From a virus: DNA of 25,229 bases. A program made the position numbers and the translations under genes. Where the stretch lies: the IMG/VR virus record IMGVR_UViG_3300037102_000080, positions 1 through 25,229 of that record. One strand, 5' to 3'. Under the pieces are notes generated by a model. It had not been told where the DNA came from, did not search any database, and worked only from the letters and a program-made list of their open reading frames with translations. Of the stretch, positions 1-5,602 are shown one piece after another (position 1 is the stretch's first letter; each line of letters starts with the position of its first letter).

Positions 1-469
1 GGTATCGCCGCCAGACATCTTTCTGGGAGAGGTTGGCGGTAATCGCGTCCTCGATGCTGAACTGGGCGACGTACTCTTCCCCTTCCCGGTTCGCTTCGAT
101 CTTGCACCCCTTATTGTCATTCTGGAGCCACTTGAACTTGACTCCGTGGGAGCGCATGATTGCCAGCATGGAGTCGGCGTACATCCCCAGGCGTCCCTCT
201 GGGCTGAGCCAGAACGCCCGCAGGGAGAACATCGGCAGCAAGCCCATCTCCCGACCTGTCAGGACGACAGCCAAAAGCGTCCCGGCCTGCTGATCGACGG
301 AGCGGTTGACGGTAAACGTCTTAGGGAGAAACGGAGTCCCTACCATCGCACCGCAGAATTCCTTGAGCGCGGCCATCTGCTCTTGCGAGGGCAGGCCCAG
401 TTCGGTTGACGCGTTACGAGCAAGTGCTGTATCTGGGGATTTGTAGATAGATACGGAAGAACCACCCAT
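1..469 (-). CDS. RecT-like single-strand annealing protein, 3' end missing
   Basis: The reading frame is open from an ATG at 469 to the window edge, giving the first 156 residues. The stretch around residues 70-85 (EMGLLPMFSLRAFWLSPEG) and the later IEDAITANLSQKDVWRRY resemble the conserved core of phage RecT/Bet-type annealing proteins, which typically read 'E.GL.PMQALR...V..G...' and 'FT..DA..AGL..K..W..Y'. Such proteins bind single-stranded DNA and anneal complementary strands during phage recombination. The ATG overlaps the stop of the upstream gene in a TGATG junction, so the two are translationally coupled. The family call rests on motif resemblance over a partial protein; another phage DNA-metabolism family is possible. 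Confidence 0.6.
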   Translation of the reverse strand, partial: MGGSSVSIYKSPDTALARNASTELGLPSQEQMAALKEFCGAMVGTPFLPKTFTVNRSVDQQAGTLLAVVLTGREMGLLPMFSLRAFWLSPEGRLGMYADSMLAIMRSHGVKFKWLQNDNKGCKIEANREGEEYVAQFSIEDAITANLSQKDVWRRY

Positions 470-804
470 CACTCACCGCCTTTCAAAATAGAGTCTATGA
501 CATCGAACGATGCCAGGGTTGATGCTGGCGGAGCCGGGGGCGCATCCGCAGCAGCCATTTCCTTCTGAGCCTGTTGCGCCTTGGCCGTCTTCCCCGCCCG
601 GTATTTGTTCCAGCGGGCTTGATTGGCCTTCATCGCCTCGGCCTTGCGCTCCTCCGGCGTCAATAGGGCGAAGCGGTTGTACAGCTTCCGGTGCCCCATC
701 AGAGGTTTCATGCGCTGGCCCCACATCTTGCCAAGCGTCTTGTTGTCAATGGGATGCTGGCAGTAGGGGCACTTTACCTCAACTACTTCGTTTGTCTGTT
801 CCAT
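469..804 (-). CDS. Small protein with N-terminal CPYC knuckle, unknown function
   Basis: This 111-residue protein starts with acidic residues and VKCPYCQHPID, half of a zinc-ribbon pattern; no second Cys pair is visible. The middle is rich in Lys, Arg and Ala (about residues 52-85) and the C-terminal part is Ala/Pro rich. An AAGGAA ribosome site lies just upstream of ATG 804. It is translationally coupled by TGATG to the RecT-like gene downstream and overlaps the end of the gene upstream by 26 bases, so it belongs to a leftward operon. The basic body and zinc knuckle would fit nucleic-acid binding, but that is inference. Confidence 0.65.
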   Translation of the reverse strand: MEQTNEVVEVKCPYCQHPIDNKTLGKMWGQRMKPLMGHRKLYNRFALLTPEERKAEAMKANQARWNKYRAGKTAKAQQAQKEMAAADAPPAPPASTLASFDVIDSILKGGE

Positions 805-1009
805 GTTCCTTTTTCCTTTGGGTCACGATGTGAGCACACGTCTTACACCGTGGCGCTTTGCCGGGAATCTCTACAGCCTGATCCCCCCAGAACAGAACAT
901 CCGGGGCGCAGAGCGGGCTGAAACAACGGTTGCTTTTGACTACGGCCCAGTGGACCACATCGTAAGTGGTTGGATTGGCCGTGTAAATCTCTCTTGGGGT
1001 ATTTTCCAA
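779..1009 (-). CDS. Small Cys-rich zinc-binding-like phage protein
   Basis: The product is 76 residues from a TTG at 1009, chosen because GGGAGG lies 5-6 bases upstream; an in-frame extension to 1060 lacks such a site. The order VVHWAVV, then a Cys pair (CFSPLC), then RCKTC near residue 60 matches a common layout of small phage proteins: 'VH.A......C', a spacer, then 'C..C'. This suggests a single zinc-bound knuckle fold. It is the first gene of the leftward set ending in the RecT-like protein. No enzymatic function is apparent. Confidence 0.55.
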   Translation of the reverse strand: MENTPREIYTANPTTYDVVHWAVVKSNRCFSPLCAPDVLFWGDQAVEIPGKAPRCKTCAHIVTQRKKEHGTDKRSS

Positions 1010-1079
1010 TGCTACCTCCCATTGGCAGCGTGCCACACTCGACAGGGAAACACAAGCCAAAAGTGCGACAAAATAACCC

Positions 1080-1108
1080 TTGACAGACTAGTAGGGTAGC
1101 AGTACCGT
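1080..1108 (+). promoter_or_regulatory. Candidate sigma70-type promoter
   Basis: TTGACA at 1080-1085 is followed after 17 bases by TACCGT at 1103-1108. The arrangement CTTGACAG, 15 bases, GTACCGTGG matches the promoter at 5051 (CTTGACAG, 15 bases, GTAACGTGG) in spacing and flanks. No good coding start with a ribosome site follows before the hairpin at 1206-1244. Confidence 0.45.
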
Positions 1109-1114
1109 GGAATC

Positions 1115-1248
1115 GAAGCTGACGCATCGCGGATCTGATGCCTCCACGCCTGTGTTGGCTAGTTGGCGCTCCGGCCCATTCCTCAGCCGTTGAGCGCCAG
1201 CGTCTAAGGCCCTCGGGGTTTCGACACCTCGCCCCGAGGGCCTTCAAT
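1115..1248 (+). ncRNA. Candidate small RNA between promoter and strong hairpin
   Basis: The interval runs from the expected start of the 1080-1108 promoter to the 13-bp hairpin at 1206-1244. It also holds an internal inverted repeat (GGCGCTC near 1165, GAGCGCC near 1194). A 42-codon frame from ATG 1137 has no ribosome site. Position and structure are the only evidence; no known RNA family is recognised. Confidence 0.25.
1206..1244 (+). terminator. Strong hairpin, probable terminator
   Basis: Perfect 13-bp arms AAGGCCCTCGGGG (1206-1218) and CCCCGAGGGCCTT (1232-1244) enclose a 13-base loop. Only a weak T-rich tail follows on either strand. It separates the leftward genes from the rightward operon and sits directly before the palindrome at 1249. 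Confidence 0.55.
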
Positions 1249-1264
1249 TGTCTGGATACAGACA
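1249..1264 (+). repeat. 16-bp palindrome, copy 1
   Basis: TGTCTGGATACAGACA has 6-base arms around GATA. Identical copies occur at 6987-7002 and, on the other strand, at 11208-11223; a near copy is at 10175-10190. This copy lies 23 bases before the -35 box of the promoter at 1288 and immediately after a hairpin. It may be an operator or an RNA hairpin. Confidence 0.75.
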
Positions 1265-1287
1265 CGTAAAATGTCCCACAAAAACAC

Positions 1288-1315
1288 TTGACATGCGAGC
1301 GGGACGTGGTAGCAT
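1288..1315 (+). promoter_or_regulatory. Candidate promoter for the 1334 operon
   Basis: TTGACA at 1288-1293 and TAGCAT at 1310-1315 are separated by 16 bases. The predicted transcript start near 1322 precedes a GGAGGTG ribosome site and the ATG at 1334. Confidence 0.6.
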
Positions 1316-1333
1316 AGGGCAGTGGAGGTGAGC

Positions 1334-1546
1334 ATGAAGATCCACGCAGATCACGAGATTAAGGCCGCTCAGGAGAGACGCGGCCAACGGCGCGACCTAG
1401 CACGGCTCAACGCAGCCGCTCCAGAATTGCTCGAAGCCCTCAAGGATTGTGTGGGTGGTCGTCTTGGGGGCCAGCCGGGGTATGTGAACGCGCTGGCGCT
1501 TCAGCGGGCAGAAGCGGCGATTCGGAAGGCTGAGGGCCGGTCGTGA
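1334..1546 (+). CDS. Small phage protein with 'AAAPELLEAL' helix motif
   Basis: The product is 70 residues starting at ATG 1334, five bases after a GGAGG ribosome site; an upstream GTG at 1322 sits at the expected transcript start and is unlikely. The sequence ARLNAAAPELLEALKDC and the tail AEAAIRKAEGRS match a motif common in small phage proteins ('ARLIAAAPELLEAL ... AIAKAEG'). The gene at 19785 has the same motif pair (ARLIAAAPALLDAL and AAIKEAEGG), so the two look like distant paralogues. The role is unknown. The stop overlaps a GTG start at 1543 (GTGA). Confidence 0.75.
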   Translation: MKIHADHEIKAAQERRGQRRDLARLNAAAPELLEALKDCVGGRLGGQPGYVNALALQRAEAAIRKAEGRS

Positions 1547-1640
1547 GCACAATTACGAAGGCTCTCCCCGATCTGTCCCGCACCCAGGCTGCGCTTGCGG
1601 CTTATGATGAGTTCGACAACAAAGCCGCATTCGAGGGGGT
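1543..1640 (+). pseudogene. 5' fragment of a gene interrupted by TnpB element 1
   Basis: A GTG at 1543 overlaps the preceding stop (GTGA) and encodes about 32 residues (STITKALPDLSRTQAALAAY and onward) before the frame enters the TnpB element near 1640. The frame stays open beyond this only because it lies antisense to tnpB, so that part is not counted. A candidate 3' fragment resumes at 3034-3126 on the other side. The exact right edge depends on the element boundary, which is not fixed. Confidence 0.5.
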
Positions 1641-1647
1641 GACCACT

Positions 1648-1667
1648 CCGTCAGCTAAAGCAGACGG
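1648..1667 (-). repeat. Right-end hairpin of TnpB element 1
   Basis: CCGTC and GACGG pair around an inner GC/GC pair and a TAAA loop, with one mismatch per side. The tnpB stop codon lies inside it. In TnpB systems the guide RNA scaffold ends at the element's right end and the guide is read from adjacent DNA, here to the left of about 1640. The omega RNA is therefore expected to cover the 3' part of tnpB and this hairpin. Confidence 0.55.
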
Positions 1668-2796
1668 CTTCTCGCGAAACGCTTGGGTACAAACTCCCTA
1701 CGTTGACTCGCGAAGGCAGAGTCCCTGCCCTTTGGAGGATGACTTGAGAACTAACGAGATCCCGAGATCCAGACAATCCGCACTTGGGGCACGAGTGCCA
1801 GCGGTTGTTCAGCCGCTTTGGCACAGTCGCTCCGCATGTGCATGTTTGGCTCGTACCGCTCGGGTTCACAGCTACCATCTCTCGCCCAGCACTTGCAGCC
1901 TTGTACGAAAGGAACTGGTAAAACATGCCCCAACCGGCGTCGTGAACGGACTTCGCCAGCATACCGCCAGAAAGCCCCTTCACGTTCAGATCTTCGACTG
2001 CGATCAGACCAAACTTGTTGACAATCTTCCGAGACTCTTTGTGCAGGAAGTCGGCCCTCTGGTTGGAGATATGCGTGTGAACGATCTGCAACTCTTGCAC
2101 GGCCTTCCTGCGCCGGTTGCTTCCCTTGCGACGTCTGGCAACCTTCCGTTGCGACCGTCTCAGTTTTGCCTGAGACTTCCTGTAGTAGCGCGGGTTTTCA
2201 ATCTCCGTCCCGTCCGACAGGACGGCAAACGTCGTCAATCCGACATCGATCCCAACGGATTCAGAGGAATCGGGGATAGGGCAAGGATCACACTCGACCG
2301 CGAAGCAGACGTACCACTTCCCGGATTGGCGCTTCAACGTCACCGTCTTAATGCGTCCCTCAATCGGGCGATGCAGTTTGACCTTGAGGAGTCCGGCCCC
2401 TTGTATGCGGAGCTTCCCATCGTCTATCAACCTGCAACCATCTCCGTAGGAGGGGAAGGTAATGCTGTCAAAACGCTGGAACGGCTTGAACCGGGGGAAG
2501 CCAGTTTTCTTTCCTTCCCTCAGGCGACGGAAGAAGGCTTGGTATGCCTTGTCCACGCGGCGAAGGACATCCTGGCAGCAAGAGAAGTTGGCAAGTTTAA
2601 CCAATCCCTCCGCCCGCATGGCCTTCAGTTGGTTGGCTTGGTCGTAGTAGTTGATCGACTTCCGGCACGTCTTCCAGGCCCCGCGCCGCTCTTCAATGGC
2701 GCAATTGTAGAGATCACACGCCTCGTTCAGTTGCCAGTTAAAGAACGCAACTTGGACTCTGGTTGGATAAACCCGATATTTGAACGAACTGAGCAT
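1651..2796 (-). CDS. tnpB: TnpB RNA-guided nuclease, element 1
   Basis: This 381-residue protein is of typical TnpB length. It begins with FKYRVYPT, the usual helix-turn-helix start, and has the RuvC triad: D184 in VGIDVGLTTF, E268 in GLIAVEDLN and D346 in SGSRDLVSSQVIL. The Cys pairs of the zinc finger are C319/C321 and C336/C339, so the first knuckle is CxC instead of the usual CxxC. TnpB proteins of IS200/IS605 elements cut DNA next to a short flanking motif using an RNA made from the element's right end. The tail (LPSRVNVGSLYPSVSREAV) is the usual C-terminal motif. The ATG follows the RHH gene stop by one base. Confidence 0.9.
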   Translation of the reverse strand: MLSSFKYRVYPTRVQVAFFNWQLNEACDLYNCAIEERRGAWKTCRKSINYYDQANQLKAMRAEGLVKLANFSCCQDVLRRVDKAYQAFFRRLREGKKTGFPRFKPFQRFDSITFPSYGDGCRLIDDGKLRIQGAGLLKVKLHRPIEGRIKTVTLKRQSGKWYVCFAVECDPCPIPDSSESVGIDVGLTTFAVLSDGTEIENPRYYRKSQAKLRRSQRKVARRRKGSNRRRKAVQELQIVHTHISNQRADFLHKESRKIVNKFGLIAVEDLNVKGLSGGMLAKSVHDAGWGMFYQFLSYKAASAGREMVAVNPSGTSQTCTCGATVPKRLNNRWHSCPKCGLSGSRDLVSSQVILQRAGTLPSRVNVGSLYPSVSREAVCFS

Positions 2797-2797
2797 A

Positions 2798-2938
2798 TTA
2801 CTTCAAGCCGAAGTAAAGAGCGAGTCTCCGAAGGGCCATCTCAATCACCGACGCTTGGCTCAAGCCGAGCTTCTCGGACAGCAGGGACAGAAGGCGGTGG
2901 GCCTCTTCGCTCAGGCGGAATGACGTTGGATTCTTCAC
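2798..2938 (-). CDS. Ribbon-helix-helix protein coupled to tnpB, element 1
   Basis: The product is 46 residues from a GTG at 2938. TSFRLSEEAHRLLSLL followed by SEKLGLSQASVIEMALRRLA has the beta strand, helix, helix layout of CopG/Arc-type ribbon-helix-helix DNA-binding proteins. The homologous gene before the second tnpB (6711-6887) has an ATG at the equivalent position, which supports the start. The stop is one base from the tnpB start, so the pair is an operon. A likely role is autorepression of the RHH-tnpB promoter, which is inference. Confidence 0.75.
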   Translation of the reverse strand: MKNPTSFRLSEEAHRLLSLLSEKLGLSQASVIEMALRRLALYFGLK

Positions 2939-2944
2939 ACCTCA

Positions 2945-2973
2945 ATCGTAGTCCTCTATGCGCTACTAGTCAA
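2945..2973 (-). promoter_or_regulatory. Promoter of RHH-tnpB operon 1
   Basis: On the minus strand TTGACT (2973-2968), a 17-base spacer and TACGAT (2950-2945) lie just before the RHH gene. It aligns without gaps to the promoter of element 2, sharing AGTA.CGC after the -35 box and TAC.ATTGAG at the -10. The short inverted repeat GTAG...CTAC spans the spacer and could be an RHH operator. Confidence 0.6.
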
Positions 2974-2996
2974 GCAAGAAAGGAGCGCGCATTCCT

Positions 2997-3016
2997 CCGT
3001 CGCCTAAAGGCGACGG
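2997..3016 (-). repeat. Left-end hairpin of TnpB element 1
   Basis: A perfect 8-bp stem CCGTCGCC/GGCGACGG with a TAAA loop. The sequence is shared in part with the hairpin at the opposite end of the element (1648-1667), as expected for the subterminal palindromes recognised by TnpA in IS200/IS605 elements. Confidence 0.6.
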
Positions 3017-3033
3017 TCCCCTGCGCTTAATCT

Positions 3034-3126
3034 ATGGACACCTGCAAACGGTGCGTGAGGCCCGGCCAGTTCGTGCGCGAGGCGGTTGCCCGATGGGAAC
3101 AGCGCAAGGCGGAGGGTCAACCATGA
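3034..3126 (+). pseudogene. 3' fragment of the gene interrupted by TnpB element 1
   Basis: From ATG 3034 the frame reads MDTCKRCVRPGQFVREAV and ends at 3126 in an ATGA overlap with the next gene, giving 30 residues. The Cys pair (CKRC) and the coupling to the next gene argue that it is real coding sequence. It lies immediately beyond the left end of the TnpB element and is the likely remainder of the gene starting at 1543. It may still be translated alone as a 30-residue peptide, although no strong ribosome site is seen. Confidence 0.4.
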
Positions 3127-3380
3127 CGCAAGAACAAGGCGAGCGGTTGGCGGTCGGGGAGATCGTGCAGATCAACCCAGAGATGGATATTAACCCCATG
3201 TTCGGGGCTTGCTTGCTTGTCGTCACCGAACTGAAGTCGTGGGGTGTTATGGGATACGTCCAGGGCTTAGGCAGTGACGGCAAGATCGGGGGCCAAGCCT
3301 ACATCCGGTTGCCCTTCGATCAGATCGAGAAAACCAACGGGATGGCCGTTTGGGCTATCGGGGACGAGCCGGAAGGCTGA
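3123..3380 (+). CDS. Small beta-rich phage protein, unknown
   Basis: The product is 85 residues from ATG 3123, overlapping the previous stop (ATGA). It begins MTQEQGERLAVGEIVQINPE and continues with alternating hydrophobic residues and glycines (LLVVTELKSWGVMGYVQG), a pattern typical of small SH3-like or beta-barrel phage proteins. There is no catalytic motif. The start at 3051 of a longer frame is unsupported because the overlapping fragment at 3034-3126 uses another frame there. Confidence 0.75.
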   Translation: MTQEQGERLAVGEIVQINPEMDINPMFGACLLVVTELKSWGVMGYVQGLGSDGKIGGQAYIRLPFDQIEKTNGMAVWAIGDEPEG

Positions 3381-3389
3381 GGGGGAAGT

Positions 3390-3446
3390 ATGGCCGAAAC
3401 AAAAGAGGATTGGGTGGCGATGATTCAGGGAGTATTGGCCCATTGA
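3390..3446 (+). CDS. 18-residue small protein, unknown
   Basis: ATG 3390 is preceded by GGGGGAAGT and encodes MAETKEDWVAMIQGVLAH. It ends in a TTGA overlap with the next gene, so it may mainly couple translation. Its short length means it could be chance, but both junctions fit the operon pattern. Confidence 0.45.
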   Translation: MAETKEDWVAMIQGVLAH

Positions 3447-3664
3447 AATACGAACCCGAAGGTCGGCAGATTCCCTATCAAGTGCGGCTGCAAACCCAGG
3501 CAATGGAGGAGGCGGCTCGAAGGACGATGGCGGCATTACTGACCGCCGAAGCGAAGCGCAGGCGCAAAGCGGAGCGGTGGGCGCGGGTGGGCTGGGCGCT
3601 GTCGCTGATGGAGTTCCTGGCGCTGGCGGGGCTGGTCTGTGGGTTGTGGAAGGGGTGGTTCTAA
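3443..3664 (+). CDS. Small membrane protein with basic amphipathic N-terminal part
   Basis: The product is 73 residues from a TTG at 3443, which overlaps the previous stop as TTGA. About 45 residues of basic, Ala/Arg/Lys-rich helix precede one hydrophobic segment near residues 50-68 (WALSLMEFLALAGLVCGLW). The positive charges before the segment predict a cytoplasmic N-terminus and a single C-terminal membrane anchor. The stop overlaps the next start in TAATG. Function unknown. Confidence 0.6.
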   Translation: MKYEPEGRQIPYQVRLQTQAMEEAARRTMAALLTAEAKRRRKAERWARVGWALSLMEFLALAGLVCGLWKGWF

Positions 3665-4233
3665 TGGGCACTTATACCGACGTTTGTTCTGTCCTGAAAC
3701 CAGCCAAGCGTGGATCTGCCGAGATCAGGATCGACACCCCATCCGGCTTTGAACGGTTAAGCGGAGCACTCCACGGCCAGCCCCTCGACCGAGAGAAGTA
3801 TGCGCGGCTGCTGATTAACGGGCGCGTCATGATGACCGACGCCGAGTTTGAGCGCCTCACGAACCTTGAATTTGTCTGCAAGGCGCATGGGGATATTCTC
3901 ATTGCCGGTCTTGGTATCGGCATGATCCTCAAGCCTGCCCTAAAGAATGGGGAGAGCGTTACGGTAGTGGAGATCAATCCCGACGTGATCGCCCTCGTTG
4001 CCCCATCGTTCGATGATCCGAAACTGCGGATCGTCTCGGGCGACATAGACTCCTGGTTGCCGGAAGCGGGGCAACGCTTCGACGCCATCTACTTCGACAT
4101 TTGGGAGCATTTCAACGAAGAAACGAACGCCCACGCCACAAAACTGGGCCGGAGATTCTGTAAGTATCTGAAACCGGGCGGGTGGATGGGGTCTTGGACG
4201 CGGGCGGCTTGGAAGGCCACCAACAGGCGGTAA
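3664..4233 (+). CDS. SAM-dependent methyltransferase-fold protein, spermidine-synthase-like
   Basis: The product is 189 residues from ATG 3664 (TAATG coupling). Residues about 79-90, ILIAGLGIGMIL, form the glycine-rich motif I of class I methyltransferases. VTVVEINPDVIALV supplies the acidic residue that binds the SAM ribose; LRIVSGDIDSWL and FDAIYFDIWEHF match later motifs as seen in spermidine-synthase-like proteins. The substrate is unknown; in phages such proteins may modify DNA, protein or a small molecule. It lacks an obvious C-terminal substrate domain. Confidence 0.75.
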   Translation: MGTYTDVCSVLKPAKRGSAEIRIDTPSGFERLSGALHGQPLDREKYARLLINGRVMMTDAEFERLTNLEFVCKAHGDILIAGLGIGMILKPALKNGESVTVVEINPDVIALVAPSFDDPKLRIVSGDIDSWLPEAGQRFDAIYFDIWEHFNEETNAHATKLGRRFCKYLKPGGWMGSWTRAAWKATNRR

Positions 4234-4244
4234 GGGAGGATTGC

Positions 4245-4529
4245 ATGGTAAAACAGCAAACGATATGTGACCGATGCGGGCAGGAAAAGAAGGGCGCGAA
4301 TCACTGGTGGGAGGTGTACGGTTCGCCAGTTATTCCCGACGCGCTAGTGATAAGACCTGCGGGGCCATCGACAGCACAGCCGGGGGCCGTAGAGGTGCTG
4401 GGCGCACCAGGGGACTTCTGCTCCCAAGTGTGCGCCCTGCGAGCCATCGACGAATGGATGTCAAAGCAGATTGCAGAGGCGAAGGCGGAAGAGAAACTGT
4501 CGCAGGAAGCGGCTGAAGCCAATGCTTAA
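4245..4529 (+). CDS. Zinc-finger-like small protein
   Basis: The product is 94 residues from ATG 4245, preceded by GGGAGGA. It contains ICDRCGQEKKGANHWWEV and later DFCSQVCALRAI, so four cysteines in CxxC and CxxxC pairs could bind one zinc. A charged C-terminal helix follows (IAEAKAEEKLSQEAAEA). The end overlaps the next gene by 8 bases. The zinc site suggests nucleic-acid or protein binding; the specific role is not recognisable. Confidence 0.7.
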   Translation: MVKQQTICDRCGQEKKGANHWWEVYGSPVIPDALVIRPAGPSTAQPGAVEVLGAPGDFCSQVCALRAIDEWMSKQIAEAKAEEKLSQEAAEANA

Positions 4530-4782
4530 CAAGTCTGAGCGCATCCGCCAACTGCTTCTGGCGGGCGAGTTGGGGCCGCTCGAAATAGGGGTAATCGTCG
4601 GCACAACAGCAGCGACCGTTCGCTCTGTCAGACAGCGCATGAAACGTCCGCAGGCCATCTCTGACGTGAACGCAAGGATTGAATCCCTACGGATCGAAAT
4701 GCGCCTATTGCAGCGCGATGTCTCTGCTATCAGAAGCGACATTACGGCCATTTTCCAGAAGCTAAGGAAGACACGCCACTGA
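4522..4782 (+). CDS. Helix-turn-helix protein with C-terminal coiled coil
   Basis: The product is 86 residues from ATG 4522. Residues 4-37 (SERIRQLLLAGELGPLEIG to RSVRQRMK) form a likely helix-turn-helix: 'I.QLL..G....EI...VG.....VR..R'. Residues about 48-82 show heptad leucines and isoleucines (IESLRIEMRLLQRDVSAIRS), a probable coiled coil for oligomerisation. It is the last gene of the operon and could be a small DNA-binding regulator. Confidence 0.65.
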   Translation: MLNKSERIRQLLLAGELGPLEIGVIVGTTAATVRSVRQRMKRPQAISDVNARIESLRIEMRLLQRDVSAIRSDITAIFQKLRKTRH

Positions 4783-5050
4783 TGCGCCACGCGCCGGTTC
4801 AAGCGCCCCGGTAGCCTACTCACCACTAACCCACTGGTTCAGCCCTGGTCCCGTCTACTTGGCGAGTCGTCCAACTGGTTAAGATGCTTGACTTTGACTC
4901 AAGAGATGTAGGTTCAAGTCCTGCCTCGCCAGCCAACCTAAATCGCCCCGGTTCCACGCGCCCCGGTCGCCCCGCCCTGGTCGCGCCGGTTGACGCTCAG
5001 CGGGCGGCGCTGGCGGCGGGCCGGAATCTACGCTTCCCAAAACTTTCCTC
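4783..5050. other. Noncoding, repeat-rich DNA around the tRNA
   Basis: Apart from the tRNA, this stretch holds short GC-rich repeats and no convincing gene. Copies of GCGCCGGTTC lie at 4791-4800 and, as GCGCCGGTT, at 4983-4991. Variants CGCCCCGGTTC or GCGCCCCGGT lie at 4803, 4944 and 4958. The same motifs recur at 6940-6949 and in tandem at 7143-7172. Confidence 0.5.
4860..4935 (+). tRNA. tRNA-Gln (anticodon TTG)
   Basis: The 76 bases fold as a complete cloverleaf. The acceptor TGGCGAG pairs with CTCGCCA, followed by discriminator G and an encoded CCA. The anticodon stem CTTGA/TCAAG encloses loop CTTTGAC with anticodon TTG; the T arm GTAGG/CCTGC encloses TTCAAGT. An encoded CCA and its place among phage genes fit a phage-borne tRNA. 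Confidence 0.93.
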
Positions 5051-5079
5051 TTGACAGGCCGCTATGCAAGGTGTAACGT
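5051..5079 (+). promoter_or_regulatory. Promoter for the 5124-5548 genes
   Basis: TTGACA (5051-5056), a 17-base spacer and TAACGT (5074-5079) form a good promoter. It shares the arrangement CTTGACAG, 15 bases, GTAACGTGG with the one at 1080. An ATG at 5064 lies inside it and so is not a start. Confidence 0.6.
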
Positions 5080-5123
5080 GGGTCTATGCCACAAAGAACA
5101 GGCAGAAATGGAGGCAAATAGCC

Positions 5124-5330
5124 GTGTTGCATCTGTTAGAGGAACTGACGCCCTACCAAGAGGGGCGGCTGATGGCGGATCTGACCCGCAAGGGATACAC
5201 GTCCGAAACCGTCAACGGATATACTCCCGGCACGCTGGAGTATCAGGAATTCAACCGAGGGGTGTACGACGACGCGCAAGCGGAAGCGCACAAGGCGGCG
5301 GCGGGCATGGGCGTGGGGGTGACGGCGTGA
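5124..5330 (+). CDS. Small acidic phage protein, unknown
   Basis: The product is 68 residues from GTG 5124, nine bases after GGAGG (5110-5114). The upstream in-frame ATG at 5064 is rejected because it lies between the -35 and -10 boxes. The sequence (LEELTPYQEGRLMADLTRKG and TPGTLEYQEFNRGVYDDAQA) is predicted helical and soluble with no known motif. The stop overlaps the next start as GTGA. The end (GVGVTA) resembles the end of the micro-ORF at 19720-19788 at DNA level. Confidence 0.6.
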   Translation: MLHLLEELTPYQEGRLMADLTRKGYTSETVNGYTPGTLEYQEFNRGVYDDAQAEAHKAAAGMGVGVTA

Positions 5331-5548
5331 CGCGCATATCTTCAGCCAGTCCGGTACGCCGGGAAACCGACGTTCACTACCGGGGTAGGGCGTTGGTGGT
5401 GGAGCTTCACCCTGGCTTTTTGACCCTCAAAGAGAAGGGCAAGCGGTACAGGGTGAGCGTGGGCTACGACGCCATTCTCTCGCTGGGTTTCAAACTGTTA
5501 GCGCGGGCCGAAGCCGCAGAGAAGAAGAGCAAAGGAGGCAAGCGATGA
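5327..5548 (+). CDS. Small basic beta-rich protein, unknown
   Basis: The product is 73 residues from GTG 5327 (GTGA coupling). HYRGRALVVELHPGFLTLKE followed by RYRVSVGYDAILSLGFKLLA suggests a small beta-sheet unit and a helix, ending in a Lys-rich tail (EKKSKGGKR) that also encodes an AAAGGAGG ribosome site. The stop sits right at the edge of TnpB element 2. The gene may originally have been longer or been followed by another gene that the element interrupted. Confidence 0.65.
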   Translation: MTRISSASPVRRETDVHYRGRALVVELHPGFLTLKEKGKRYRVSVGYDAILSLGFKLLARAEAAEKKSKGGKR

Positions 5549-5558
5549 TCCGTTTCCC

Positions 5559-5574
5559 GTCGCTGACAAGCGAC
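5559..5574 (-). repeat. Right-end hairpin of TnpB element 2
   Basis: GTCGCT (5559-5564) and AGCGAC (5569-5574) enclose GACA. It lies about 30 bases beyond the tnpB stop, where the 3' end of the guide RNA scaffold is expected. In the tnpB strand the hairpin is followed by GG, as at element 1. The guide would be read from host DNA just left of this. Confidence 0.5.
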
Positions 5575-5602
5575 CAGCACGCGTGATGTATCGCCTTTGA
5601 CT

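Larger units (their letters stand above)
1640..3020 (-). mobile_element. IS200/IS605-type TnpB element 1, no TnpA
   Basis: The element contains a promoter, a ribbon-helix-helix gene and tnpB, all on the minus strand. Related subterminal hairpins mark both ends: CCGTC..CTAAAG..GACGG at 1648-1667 (right end in transposon terms, overlapping the tnpB stop) and a perfect CCGTCGCC/GGCGACGG stem with TAAA loop at 2997-3016 (left end). No TnpA transposase is present, so it would move only with help from elsewhere. It interrupts a small host gene. Boundaries are approximate because these elements make no target duplication. Confidence 0.75.

Noticed and set aside
843-1265. Minus-strand frame of 140 codons
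   Set aside because: It overlaps the better supported zinc-binding-like gene in another frame and crosses the hairpin and palindrome.
1543-3030. Long plus-strand frame of 495 codons
   Set aside because: Beyond about 1640 it is antisense to tnpB of element 1 and shows no protein-like features. Only the first part is kept, as a gene fragment.
5545-5586. 13-residue frame reading MIRFPSLTSDQHA, like the micro-ORF family
   Set aside because: The SLTSD part is encoded by the end hairpin of TnpB element 2, so the resemblance is probably chance.
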